NCBI RefSeq assembly: GCF_937981445.1
Contig: NZ_CALJON010000051.1
Location: 1 to 64,000 of the forward strand
Source of the DNA: an uncultured Veillonella sp.
GTDB lineage: Bacteria; Bacillota; Negativicutes; Veillonellales; Veillonellaceae
Length of the DNA stretch: 64,000 nucleotides
Direction: 5' to 3'
The translations under genes were made by a program, and so were the position numbers. Within the stretch, counting starts at the first letter, position 1. Every line of letters begins with the position of its first letter. Shown here in pieces: positions 53,401-61,500 of this stretch. Below the pieces are notes generated by a model. The model was not told the DNA's origin, did no database searches, and worked only from the letters and a program-made list of their open reading frames with translations.

Positions 53401-53589
53401 TGATGCTACCGTATCACTTACAACTGATGCAGAGGCACCAGTGTAAGTAGCATCAACCTGTACTTGCGGTGGCGTAATTTCTGGATACCGCGCAACTGGC
53501 AAGGTAAACATTGAAATAGCACCAACAATAGTAATAATCAGCGATATAACGATGGCGAATATAGGTCGGTTAATAAAAAATTTCGACAC
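50455..53589 (-). CDS. acrB: RND efflux pump inner-membrane transporter (AcrB/MexB, HAE1 type)
   Basis: This proton-driven drug/solute exporter spans the inner membrane with large periplasmic domains. It has 1,044 residues, normal for AcrB. The proton-relay residues are visible: two Asp in AIGLVVDDAIVVIEAVE near residue 405 and Lys in GLAAKNAILIIEYAK near residue 935. Helix 1 begins FFINRPIFAIVISLIITIVGAI. The start is GTG at 53589, with GGGGG five nt upstream. The adaptor gene ends 11 bp before. No TolC-like outer-membrane channel gene is present in the operon or in the window. Confidence 0.95.
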   Translation of the reverse strand: MSKFFINRPIFAIVISLIITIVGAISMFTLPVARYPEITPPQVQVDATYTGASASVVSDTVASVIESQIVGVQDFDYMLSTSTSNGTYSLTVQFDQGTDADMDTVNTQNRVQRALASLPTEVQTIGVTTTKSTGDMSLVFALKSPNETYDETFLKNYASNYMMDEIKSIDGIGSVQEFGADFAMRVWLDPTKMAQHNVTVAEINNVISSQNKQAAAGTIGADPTPSLQQKTMPITLAGRLTSPEEFGNIIIKKDSNGNLLRLKDVATINLGAKSYSVSAVGEGKPVAVFAISLTNDANAIQTISEVKKILAEQEKSLPPDVELQIVVDNTEFVTASIEEVIHTFVEALLLVAIIVYIFLQSWRSTLIPMIAVPVSLLGTFAAFEVLDFTINTLTLFAMVLAIGLVVDDAIVVIEAVEYEIKVNGKNPHDATVAAMQNVQGPVIGIAFVLASVFIPVSFMGGMTGILYKQFALTIAVSVGISAFVALTLTPALCAMMLRPHKPTEKENFIHRGLNKFNEWLDKFSDWYGYRLAKLARHLWITIVALVAFALVSVGVFRVLPSAFVPAEDSGYYMIAITLPDGATTSRTLSVISKVSEFLQEDKDIKGNIGVSGFDILGGGQKTSAGIIFATLTDWGERTGVGQDINAKLGKTMGFAAANVPEGTVLALNPPPIPGLGSTGGFSMYIINKAGDTPEEMAQVVNQFLGEARQKPVFASIYTTYSDGTPSYDFQINRDKAARDGVNVSDIFTTLQGFYGGIQVNDFTEFGKNYKVVIQADQDYRISPEMNSNIYVANSSGTLIPVSNYITSTATTSVSTITRFNNYPAVKIGGSEGPGYSSGDAIAALEEAAQNLPQGYTFEWAEQSREEVKSGSQTALILGMGIVFVFLVLAALYESWKVPFAVLFSVPSGIVGAAVAPFLLNLTGSYSLTNDIYLQIGLLTLVGLAAKNAILIIEYAKIRVDQRGMRIVDAAIEAAKIRLRPILMTSLAFILGCIPLAISSGAGAGARVSMGITVVAGMTSATIFGIFVIPMLFIMIEKIGLGKKK

Positions 53590-53600
53590 GATATACCCCC

Positions 53601-54731
53601 TTATTTATTAGTTGATTCTAATTGTCCTTTAGTAACTTCAGTGCCTTTTACCTTCACGCCATTACGAACTTTAGTCAAGCCGTCAACAACGATAGTTTGG
53701 CCAGATTTTACACCGCTAGTTACAATTGTATAAATACCTTGTGTACCACTTGTTTCAATTGGAACCTGCGTTACCGTACCAGATTCATCAACTACGAATA
53801 CAAAGGATTTATTAAGTACTTGTGTAATTGCCTTAGTAGGAACTAAGATAGCATTCTTAATGATGTCGCCAGGAGAAATAACGGTAGCGTACATATTAGG
53901 AATTAACAAGCGATTTGGATTTGGGAAGGATGCCTTAAACACTAATTGCCCAGAAGAGCTGTCTAGGTTTTTAGCGGCTTCTGTAATAGTACCAGTGTAT
54001 TGATATGTACTACCATCAGCAAGACGAAGTTGTAAAGATTTATTCGTCATATCAGAACCACTTGTTTTCATAAAGTTCAAGTATTCCGATTCACTCATAC
54101 TGAATTGTACATACACTGGATCTACAGAGTTTAATGTAACAAGAGTTGTAGAACCAGCTGTTACATACGTACCAAGGTCCACATCATCCATTTGTAATGT
54201 ACCATCAAATGGTGCGTAAATTACTACGTCTTCTAAATTATCTTGTGCAATACGAACAGACGCTTCATTAGCTGCTAAAGCGGCACGTTGTTGTTCTGCT
54301 GTACTTGCTTGCGTATCAAGAGTTTGACGTGCAATCGCATCTTGATCTGCTAACTGTTGGTAACGCTGTAAATCGCGTTCAGCATTTAAATACGATGCAT
54401 TACTGCTAGCAGCAGTAGCTTGTGCACTTGCTAAATTAGCTTCATATTGACGGGAGTCTAAACGGAACAATGGTTGCCCCTTTACAACTTGCTCCCCACC
54501 TTTAACATATTTTTCCACCACATGACCAGACACACGTGCATGAATAGCTGTGCTGTTCTGAGCTGTTACAGTACCATTAAATGATACTGGAATTTGTGTA
54601 TCAGCAGTGGCAATTTTGTAGGTGTTAACAGCGATTTCACCTTGTTGCTGTTCTTGCTTACCACAACCAGCAAGAACCATGACCATCGCCATAATGCCTA
54701 CAACAGCTCCGAAATAACGAAACTTACTCAT
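53601..54731 (-). CDS. acrA: RND efflux periplasmic adaptor lipoprotein (AcrA/MexA type)
   Basis: This membrane-fusion protein bridges pump and outer-membrane channel. The 376-residue product has a lipoprotein signal with lipobox LAGC (Cys23), then a biotinyl-lipoyl-like hairpin (ARVSGHVVEKYVKGGEQVVKGQ near residue 65), an alpha-helical coiled-coil hairpin (ASAQATAASSNASYLNAERD...), VIYAPFDGTLQ near residue 175, and beta-barrel and membrane-proximal domains. The ATG overlaps the end of the tetR gene by 8 bp, with GAGGAGG upstream. Lgt in this window would process its lipobox. Confidence 0.95.
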   Translation of the reverse strand: MSKFRYFGAVVGIMAMVMVLAGCGKQEQQQGEIAVNTYKIATADTQIPVSFNGTVTAQNSTAIHARVSGHVVEKYVKGGEQVVKGQPLFRLDSRQYEANLASAQATAASSNASYLNAERDLQRYQQLADQDAIARQTLDTQASTAEQQRAALAANEASVRIAQDNLEDVVIYAPFDGTLQMDDVDLGTYVTAGSTTLVTLNSVDPVYVQFSMSESEYLNFMKTSGSDMTNKSLQLRLADGSTYQYTGTITEAAKNLDSSSGQLVFKASFPNPNRLLIPNMYATVISPGDIIKNAILVPTKAITQVLNKSFVFVVDESGTVTQVPIETSGTQGIYTIVTSGVKSGQTIVVDGLTKVRNGVKVKGTEVTKGQLESTNK

Positions 54732-55284
54732 TATTTTCCTCCTCAGTTAAAATTCCGTGTAACACAATATCTACAATATCTTCGAATAGTTCAAAGCAAT
54801 ATTCAGGATTTCGATTTGAATCCCTTAACACTGTTTGCACTATACTTTTCAACATGTTCACCAACACTTGGGCATTGAATTGACGGCATACACCCAACTC
54901 AATTTGTTTTTCTAAAAATACTTCCAGCTCTTTCCAATCTTCCTCCATAACACGCTCAACTTGTTCAATCAAAGATGGAATAGCTGCAAACATAACGCGA
55001 TATTGGTCGCCTCGAATCGTATTATTTACATCAAGTTTAGTGAAGTATTTGCGTAATTTCTCTTCAAAACCCAACGATTCATCAGCTAAAATCTCATGAT
55101 GTAAGCGGTGATACTCATGAGCACGCGCTACTACAATCTTTTCAATGATTTCATTCTTCGAATAAAAGTTTTCATACAAAGTACGTTTACTAATGTTTAA
55201 TCGCTTAGCTAAATCATCCATGCGAAACGATGCGCCATGAAGTTCTATTTCTTTTACGGCCGCTTCAAGAATTCTCTTTTTCAT
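54724..55284 (-). CDS. TetR/AcrR-family repressor of the efflux operon
   Basis: The 186-residue regulator has an N-terminal helix-turn-helix (MKKRILEAAVKEIELHGASFRMDDLAKRL... with NISKRTLYENFYSKNEI) and a variable C-terminal ligand domain (residues 60-186). AGGAGG lies 5 nt before the ATG. It is the first gene of the tetR-acrA-acrB operon and probably represses it and itself, as in many efflux systems. The ligand is unknown. Confidence 0.93.
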   Translation of the reverse strand: MKKRILEAAVKEIELHGASFRMDDLAKRLNISKRTLYENFYSKNEIIEKIVVARAHEYHRLHHEILADESLGFEEKLRKYFTKLDVNNTIRGDQYRVMFAAIPSLIEQVERVMEEDWKELEVFLEKQIELGVCRQFNAQVLVNMLKSIVQTVLRDSNRNPEYCFELFEDIVDIVLHGILTEEENNE

Positions 55285-55406
55285 TGTCCCCTCCTAACAC
55301 ACCTTTTACAACACATATACTTTTACTTAGTAGTTTAGTACTCTATTCATTTCTTAACTATACTGATTATTTGAAAACCATTTTGAAAACTCTAGTACCA
55401 TACATC

Positions 55407-55435
55407 AGTTTATCGAAAATATGCATTGTTGTCAA
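55407..55435 (-). promoter_or_regulatory. Promoter of the tetR-acrA-acrB operon
   Basis: On the minus strand TTGACA (55430-55435, perfect), a 17-nt spacer and TAAACT (55407-55412) lie about 125 nt before the tetR ATG. The long leader (55285-55406) contains direct repeats of tttgaaaac near 55370-55390 that could be regulator sites. No gene is seen in 55436-55545. Confidence 0.6.
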
Positions 55436-55545
55436 TATAATTCGAAGGAAATAGATGCAAAGTTTTCAATTTACCTATTCCCCTTTTGCCATCATATGAT
55501 TAGGACTCAAACTATATTAGATTTATTAAATTGCATGCACTTAAA

Positions 55546-55574
55546 TTGACTAAAATAATTATATGTAGTACAAT
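55546..55574 (+). promoter_or_regulatory. Promoter of the rubrerythrin-like gene
   Basis: TTGACT (55546-55551), a 17-nt spacer and TACAAT (55569-55574) lie about 75 nt before the ATG. Confidence 0.65.
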
Positions 55575-55649
55575 GATTATACAAACATACAAACAGTAAA
55601 TTACATACTATTTTTAAAACAACACTGATTTAAAAGAAAGGATTATATT

Positions 55650-56054
55650 ATGGCATTACATAACTCAATAAAAGGATCTCAATTCGAAGAAATTTTTACT
55701 AGCTCACTTCAAGGTGAACTATTTGGCGTAAAAATGTACATGGCCTTGGCGCAACTAGCTAAACAGCAAGGATTAGATGATGCTGCTGAACTGTTCCACC
55801 ACATTGCAGTGCAAGAAGGTGAACATGCTGGCATGTATGCCATCGCCAATGGCGAAGTAGCTGAAGATTTCTGGGACTTAGTAAAACAAATCAAAGACCT
55901 AGAAGAAGCAGCCGATGAAAAATTGTCTGCCCGCGCTGATGAACTTAAGGTAGCCGGCTTTGAAGACGCTGCTAAGGAAGTCGCTCGTATTGCAAAAGAA
56001 GAAGAGCAACACGGCGTTTTATTAGCTGATTTGTTAAAAAAATATAATAAATAA
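55650..56054 (+). CDS. Rubrerythrin-like diiron protein without rubredoxin domain
   Basis: The 134-residue four-helix ferritin-like protein has a pattern of diiron ligands: Glu23 (LQGELFG), Glu56 and His59 (QEGEHAG), Glu85/86 in helix 3, and Glu118/119 with His121 (KEEEQHG). It lacks the C-terminal rubredoxin CxxC domain, so it is a short erythrin. Such proteins reduce hydrogen peroxide in anaerobes. AAAGGA lies before the ATG. It is monocistronic, between its own promoter and a strong terminator. Confidence 0.9.
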   Translation: MALHNSIKGSQFEEIFTSSLQGELFGVKMYMALAQLAKQQGLDDAAELFHHIAVQEGEHAGMYAIANGEVAEDFWDLVKQIKDLEEAADEKLSARADELKVAGFEDAAKEVARIAKEEEQHGVLLADLLKKYNK

Positions 56055-56201
56055 TATCCTCGATTATAGATTAATGCAAATAAGATACATCTTCTATAAA
56101 ATAAACTACTTAACGTACTCTATCTAAAATTAGATAATGTTAGATAGTTTTATATAGTGAGATCTATATAGTAAAATACATATTAATATGTAACAAAAAA
56201 T

Positions 56202-56266
56202 ATAAAGTAAAAACCTCATCTAGTAAGATATGCAAAGTCTTACATTAGATGAGGTTTTTACTTTAT
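56202..56266 (+). terminator. Terminator after the rubrerythrin-like gene
   Basis: A 21-bp perfect stem (56202-56222 with 56246-56266) has an inner 6-bp stem (gtaaga with tcttac). T tracts within the stem allow termination in either direction. It is about 150 bp after the stop. Confidence 0.85.
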
Positions 56267-56283
56267 GACAATCTTAGATATGC

Positions 56284-56370
56284 CTAATTTAGATTGGCTT
56301 AATGTACATTAATCTAATTTAGATTCGCTTAATGTACATTAGCTTAATTTATATTGGCTTAATAATTCGT
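56284..56370. repeat. 30-bp tandem array, nearly three units
   Basis: Units with a period of exactly 30 bp start at 56284, 56314 and 56344 and share taatttagattggcttaatg-type cores; the third is truncated. It lies between the convergent rubrerythrin-like terminator and the YagU-like 3' end. Confidence 0.87.
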
Positions 56371-56386
56371 TAGGTCATTCGTGTCA

Positions 56387-56941
56387 TTATTCATATTTTT
56401 CTGGATCAAGTTCTCCCGTCATACGATTTCGTAAATCGCGACGTGCCACTTCCATAATCCACAACCACCATAAATGGCCAAATAATTCAGATAGATGTTC
56501 ATCAAATGGAATTTCTGGCAATGGCGGAACAAGCCCCATTAAAGGCATTACAATGACATGAGCAAACAAATAAATAAAGAAGCCAAATACGCACCCTTGC
56601 CACATTTTAATACGTGGCCAATATTCAGCAATCACGCAGTACATTACACCGAATACAACAGAAAATAATACATGAACGATAAATACATCCAATGGTAAAT
56701 GTACGCCTGAGAAGGTATAAGACAAATCAGATGTATGGAACATATCGAGAACAACTTTTGGCGGTGTTACGTGTTCCATAGCCCCAATTGGCCAGAAAAC
56801 ATCTGGATTACGTGGCGGAAATGGTACTTCCCACCCCCACTTAGCAATAGCACCAATAATACCTACAATAATACCGATAAGTACAGATAAACCTACACGG
56901 CGACGACTTGGCTCTGTGATGTAATTAAAACCTACTTTCAT
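56387..56941 (-). CDS. YagU family inner-membrane protein (DUF1440)
   Basis: The 184-residue protein has about four hydrophobic segments (VGLSVLIGIIVGIIGAIAKWG; VFIVHVLFSVVFGVMYCVIAE; GCVFGFFIYLFAHVIVMPLMG; a Trp-rich end LWWLWIMEV). The motifs KWGWEVPFPPR and the histidines in the membrane parts fit the YagU family, which in E. coli is linked to acid resistance; the mechanism is unknown. The ATG at 56941 follows GGGGGA by 6 nt, and a GTG one codon earlier is a less good start. The gap 56942-57184 is AT-rich with no gene. Confidence 0.85.
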   Translation of the reverse strand: MKVGFNYITEPSRRRVGLSVLIGIIVGIIGAIAKWGWEVPFPPRNPDVFWPIGAMEHVTPPKVVLDMFHTSDLSYTFSGVHLPLDVFIVHVLFSVVFGVMYCVIAEYWPRIKMWQGCVFGFFIYLFAHVIVMPLMGLVPPLPEIPFDEHLSELFGHLWWLWIMEVARRDLRNRMTGELDPEKYE

Positions 56942-57184
56942 CACAAATCCCCCTTTCTACTTCTTTTTACAAGTTAACAAACCATTACTTGAAAAACAGT
57001 ATCAGTATACCACCATCGGATTCTATAGTATAGAGACTATTTTATATAAATCAATCATACTTAATATGCTTAGAGGTAAAATTTTTATTTGACTTAACTC
57101 TATAAAACTTTACTTTATGCGATTTTGACTTTATATGCTTTTATTTTATACTAAGGTCTTCATATAAAACGTACGACACACTGC

Positions 57185-58318
57185 TTAATGCAATACTTCT
57201 TCAAGTGATGTTTCATATGCTTTTACAAGATTCTTATTATATGGAGATAAAGTATCTAAAAAAGCTTCATTGTTGGCCTTGTGCTCATCATAATTCTCAT
57301 CATAATGATAAATTGCCTCTAAAAGCCGATCTGCCCCTTCAAACGCATCAAACTCATTATAAAAATATCCTACATTTGCTTCTTTTAAGAATGGTGAGTT
57401 ATGAACAAGTGGATAATTTCCATATAAAGCTTCATAATACGCATAATTAAGCCCTAATTCCCATTGAAAAGATAATACAATATCAGTATAGCGAGATAAA
57501 AAGTATGGCATTAAGTGACGGTTTTCCACAGTCATAATATTTTCTTTTACTAGCTTTGTATAACCTATAAAATTATGGAAGCCAGACACATTACGTTTAT
57601 CATAAGTATTGCAAAGATATACATGTTCCAAGGCACTTTTGTCCCGCTTATATACTTCTTCTGCAATAAGTACCGGTGTATAACAATTTTTAACTACAGA
57701 TGTATTAGGTTCAAACACTGACACTCTACGACCTGTTTTATTTTTATTTGGATTATAACCAAAATGAAGGCCTTCTTGTAATTGTTTTACTTGGCGATCA
57801 AAAAAGAAAGAATTCCAAATATGCGGTACTACACTTACTTTTGCATCAGTCATAATACTAATATAAGGAATATTAGTTTTAGCAACCTGAGGAATAACCC
57901 ACACAGCATCATAAGTAGATCCATTAAACGCCCGTCCACCATCTTTATTAACTAAGAATTTTTCCATGTCCCATATAAAATCATTTCCCATGCGGAAAGA
58001 AATAATCTTAGTTCCATACTTACGAAATGCCTTTTCGTAAAATGGTTCTAAAGTAAGAGTACCTTCGATTAGTATATCCGTCGTTGCTACTACCTCTTCA
58101 TATGGATATATTTTTACATCCATAGCATCTATTTCAAGTTCTTTAGGCAAAGTCTTAATATCGTTCCCCCAAAATACAAAGTAAACATCTTCTACAAAGG
58201 GAATTTGCATGAGTGCTTCCTTCATAAAATACATATTTTGTCCTGCACCATTTGACCAAATATGCTTATACGATGGGCCCCAAAAAAATGTAATTCCAAT
58301 ACGAATTTTCTCCTTCAT
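57185..58318 (-). CDS. DUF2827 family protein, glycosyltransferase-like
   Basis: The 377-residue cytosolic protein matches the DUF2827 pattern as I recall it: RIGITFFWGPS...IWSNGAGQNMYF at the N-terminus, SFRMGNDFIWDME near residue 110, VVPHIWNSFF near residue 165, SVFEPNTSVVKNCYTPVLIAEE near residue 205, and FQWELGLNYAYYEALYGNYPLVHNSP near residue 285, a stretch like the nucleotide-sugar end of GT-B glycosyltransferases. No signal or membrane helix is seen. It lies directly downstream of the adhesin gene on the same strand (247-bp gap with a terminator). AAGGAG lies 7 nt before the ATG. A role in modifying the Ser-rich adhesin is inference. Confidence 0.75.
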   Translation of the reverse strand: MKEKIRIGITFFWGPSYKHIWSNGAGQNMYFMKEALMQIPFVEDVYFVFWGNDIKTLPKELEIDAMDVKIYPYEEVVATTDILIEGTLTLEPFYEKAFRKYGTKIISFRMGNDFIWDMEKFLVNKDGGRAFNGSTYDAVWVIPQVAKTNIPYISIMTDAKVSVVPHIWNSFFFDRQVKQLQEGLHFGYNPNKNKTGRRVSVFEPNTSVVKNCYTPVLIAEEVYKRDKSALEHVYLCNTYDKRNVSGFHNFIGYTKLVKENIMTVENRHLMPYFLSRYTDIVLSFQWELGLNYAYYEALYGNYPLVHNSPFLKEANVGYFYNEFDAFEGADRLLEAIYHYDENYDEHKANNEAFLDTLSPYNKNLVKAYETSLEEVLH

Positions 58319-58477
58319 CCTATGCTCCTTATAACACTAAACATATTAAAATAATTAATTTATTTAGATGAATTGCATTGCCACTAATTCAATTTTGCAT
58401 GAATCGTACTACACTTATTATTTTATCATACTAAACCCTATATCATTTTACATCTATCAATTTGTATCCTCTATGAA

Positions 58478-58530
58478 AAAACTAGCAACTACTTCGATAT
58501 ACCAAAATATACTAAAGAGTTGCTAGTTTT
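58478..58530 (-). terminator. Terminator of the adhesin gene
   Basis: AAAACTAGCAACT (58478-58490) pairs with AGTTGCTAGTTTT (58518-58530). A T-run follows on the minus strand, about 36 bp after the adhesin stop. Confidence 0.88.
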
Positions 58531-58565
58531 CATTTTAGAAATACTTCTTATCTGTCAAAACAAGC

Positions 58566-61500
58566 TTATTTACTTACTAATTGTGCCACTAGAGCTTCTA
58601 ATTTAGCTATACGCTCATTTTGAGCAGTTAATTCAGCTTGTTGCTGTTGAATTTGAGTTGCCTGTGTTTGATTAGCAGCCGTTAATTGATTAATACGTTG
58701 CTGTGCTTCCTTCCCTGCTAATTGTTGCGCTTCAGCCTTTTCTCTTTGTGAAGACGTGCCAAACTTCCAGGTAACACCCGCATTAGCCATTACTTTTGCA
58801 TCATGATCGCCATAAGCTATACCAGCATTAAACATAGTAGAATCATTTACATAATGAGCTACCCCTAGAGCCATAGCATTATGACCACGATATGTGCCTA
58901 CACCAGCCATAACTTGAGTTGGCTCAGCTGGATCATATTGAATTGGTTTCAAAGCGCTTAATGATGCACTCAAGGAGCCTACATTTCTAATTTCCTTAGT
59001 CAAAGAGCTATTCATAGAATTCAACTGACGAACATTAACAGCATCAGTATCATTAATCCCATCAGCTACATTAGTAATACGACGTTCATTGCCAACAGAA
59101 CCTACTGATACAGTATTCTCTTCATTAGCTACTGAATTAGCCCCTAATGCGACAGAGTTATTTGCACTAGCCTGAGAATTTGCACCTAATGCAGTAGCAC
59201 CTGTTGCAGTTGCTTGTGCATTAGTGCCATAGGCAGTTGTATTATTTCCGATTGCCTGAGATCCCTTACCAGTTGCTAATGCACCTTCACCATCAATTGT
59301 GCCGCCTGAAATTCCACCAGAATTCAAAGTATCTAAGATGCTATTAGCTGTTGCGGCAGCATTGGTAGCTACAGTAGCACTACTTGCTGCTAATTGTGCG
59401 CTAGAATCTGCATTGTTTGCACTACTTTCTGCACTACTTGCACTAGTACTTGCTGCTGTTGCGCTAGATTCAGCATTGGATGCACTAGTGCTTGCTGCAG
59501 TTGCACTGGATTCCGCACTGGACGCACTAGAATTAGCTTCTACCGCACTGGATGCACTGCTTTGCGCACTATCAGCTGCCGAATTAGCACTAGAGTCTGC
59601 ACGAGATGCACTTGAGTTAGCTGCTACCGCACTAGACGCACTACTTGTTGCGCTCTCCGCTGCTGCATTAGCACTCGACTCTGCACGAACTGCACTTGAA
59701 TTAGCTTCTACCGCGCTAGAAGCACTACTTTGTGCACTACCAGCCGATGCAATTGCACTGGAATTCGCCGCTACTGCACTAGAAGCACTACTTGTGGCAC
59801 TCTCTGCTGCTGCATTAGCACTAGAATTTGCACTACTTGCACTAGAATCAGCTGCTGTAGCACTAGTACTTGCACTGGATGCACTCGAATTAGCTGCTGT
59901 TGCACTAGATTCTGCATTACTTGCACTTGTAGATGCGCTGCTAGCACTAGATTCTGCATTAGTCGCACTCATGATTGCACTGGATGCACTCGAATTAGCT
60001 GCTGTTGCACTGGCACTCGCACTGCTTGCACTAGAGTCAGCTGCTGTTGCACTTGTACTTGCACTAGATGCGCTAGTTGACGCACTACTTGCACTAGAGT
60101 CAGCTGCTGTGGCACTTGTACTTGCGCTATTGGCACTAGTAGCGGCACTACTTGCACTAGAATCGGCTGCTATTGCGCTAGTACTTGCACTGGATGCACT
60201 GTCTGACGCTACCTTAGCACTGGATTCTGCATTACTTGCACTTGTAGATGCACTGCTTGCACTAGATTCCGCATTAGTCGCACTAATGCTTGCACTGGAT
60301 GCACTCGAATCTGCTGCTGCGGCACTGGTACTTGCACTAGATGCACTAGAATCAGCTGCTGTTGCGCTTGTTGAGGCACTACTTGCGCTGGATTCGGCTG
60401 CTGTAGCGCTAGAACTAGCTGCTGTGGCACTTGTGCTTGCACTAGATGCACTAGAATCAGCAGCAGCTGCGCTTGTAGAGGCACTACTTGCACTGGATTC
60501 GGCTACTGTAGCGCTAGTACTTGCGCTATTGGCACTAGTTGAAGCACTGCTTGCACTGCTACTTGCTTCTGTTGCACTAGATTCTGCATTACTTGCACTT
60601 GTAGATGCACTGCTTGCACTGGTACTTGCACTGGATGCACTGTCTGACGCTACTTTAGCGCTAGATTCTGCATTACTTGCACTTGTAGATGCACTGCTAG
60701 CACTAGATTCCGCATTAGTCGCACTAATGCTTGCACTGGATGCACTGTCTGACGCCACCTTAGCGCTAGATTCTGCATTACTTGCACTTGTAGATGCACT
60801 GCTTGCACTGGTACTTGCACTGGATGCACTGTCTGACGCTACTTTAGCGCTAGATTCTGCATTACTTGCACTTGTAGATGCACTGCTAGCACTAGATTCT
60901 GCATTAGTCGCACTAATGCTTGCACTGGATGCACTCGAATCTGCTGCTGCGGCACTGGTACTTGCACTAGATGCGCTAGAATCGGCAGCACTTGCACTTG
61001 TGCTTGCACTGGATGCACTAGAATCAGCGGCTATTGCACTAGTACTTGCACTGGATGCACTGTCTGACGCTACCTTCGCACTAGATTCTGCAGTACTTGC
61101 ACTTGTAGATGCGCTGCTAGCACTAGATTCTGCATTAGTCGCACTAATGCTTGCACTGGATGCACTTGAATTAGCTGCTGTTGCACTGGCACTCGCACTA
61201 CTTGCACTGCTACTTGCTTCTGTTGCACTAGATTCTGCATTACTTGCACTTGTAGATGCACTGGTAGCACTAGATTCTGCATTAGTCGCACTAATGCTTG
61301 CACTGGATGCACTCGAATCTGCTGCTGCGGCGCTTGTAGAGGCACTACTTGCACTGGATGCGGCTACTGTGGCACTAGTACTTGCACTAGATGCACTCGA
61401 ATCTGCTGCAGCTGCGCTTGTTGAGGCACTACTTGCACTGGATGCAGCTGCTGTGGCACTAGTACTTGCACTGGATGCACTAGAAACGGCTGCAGTTGCA

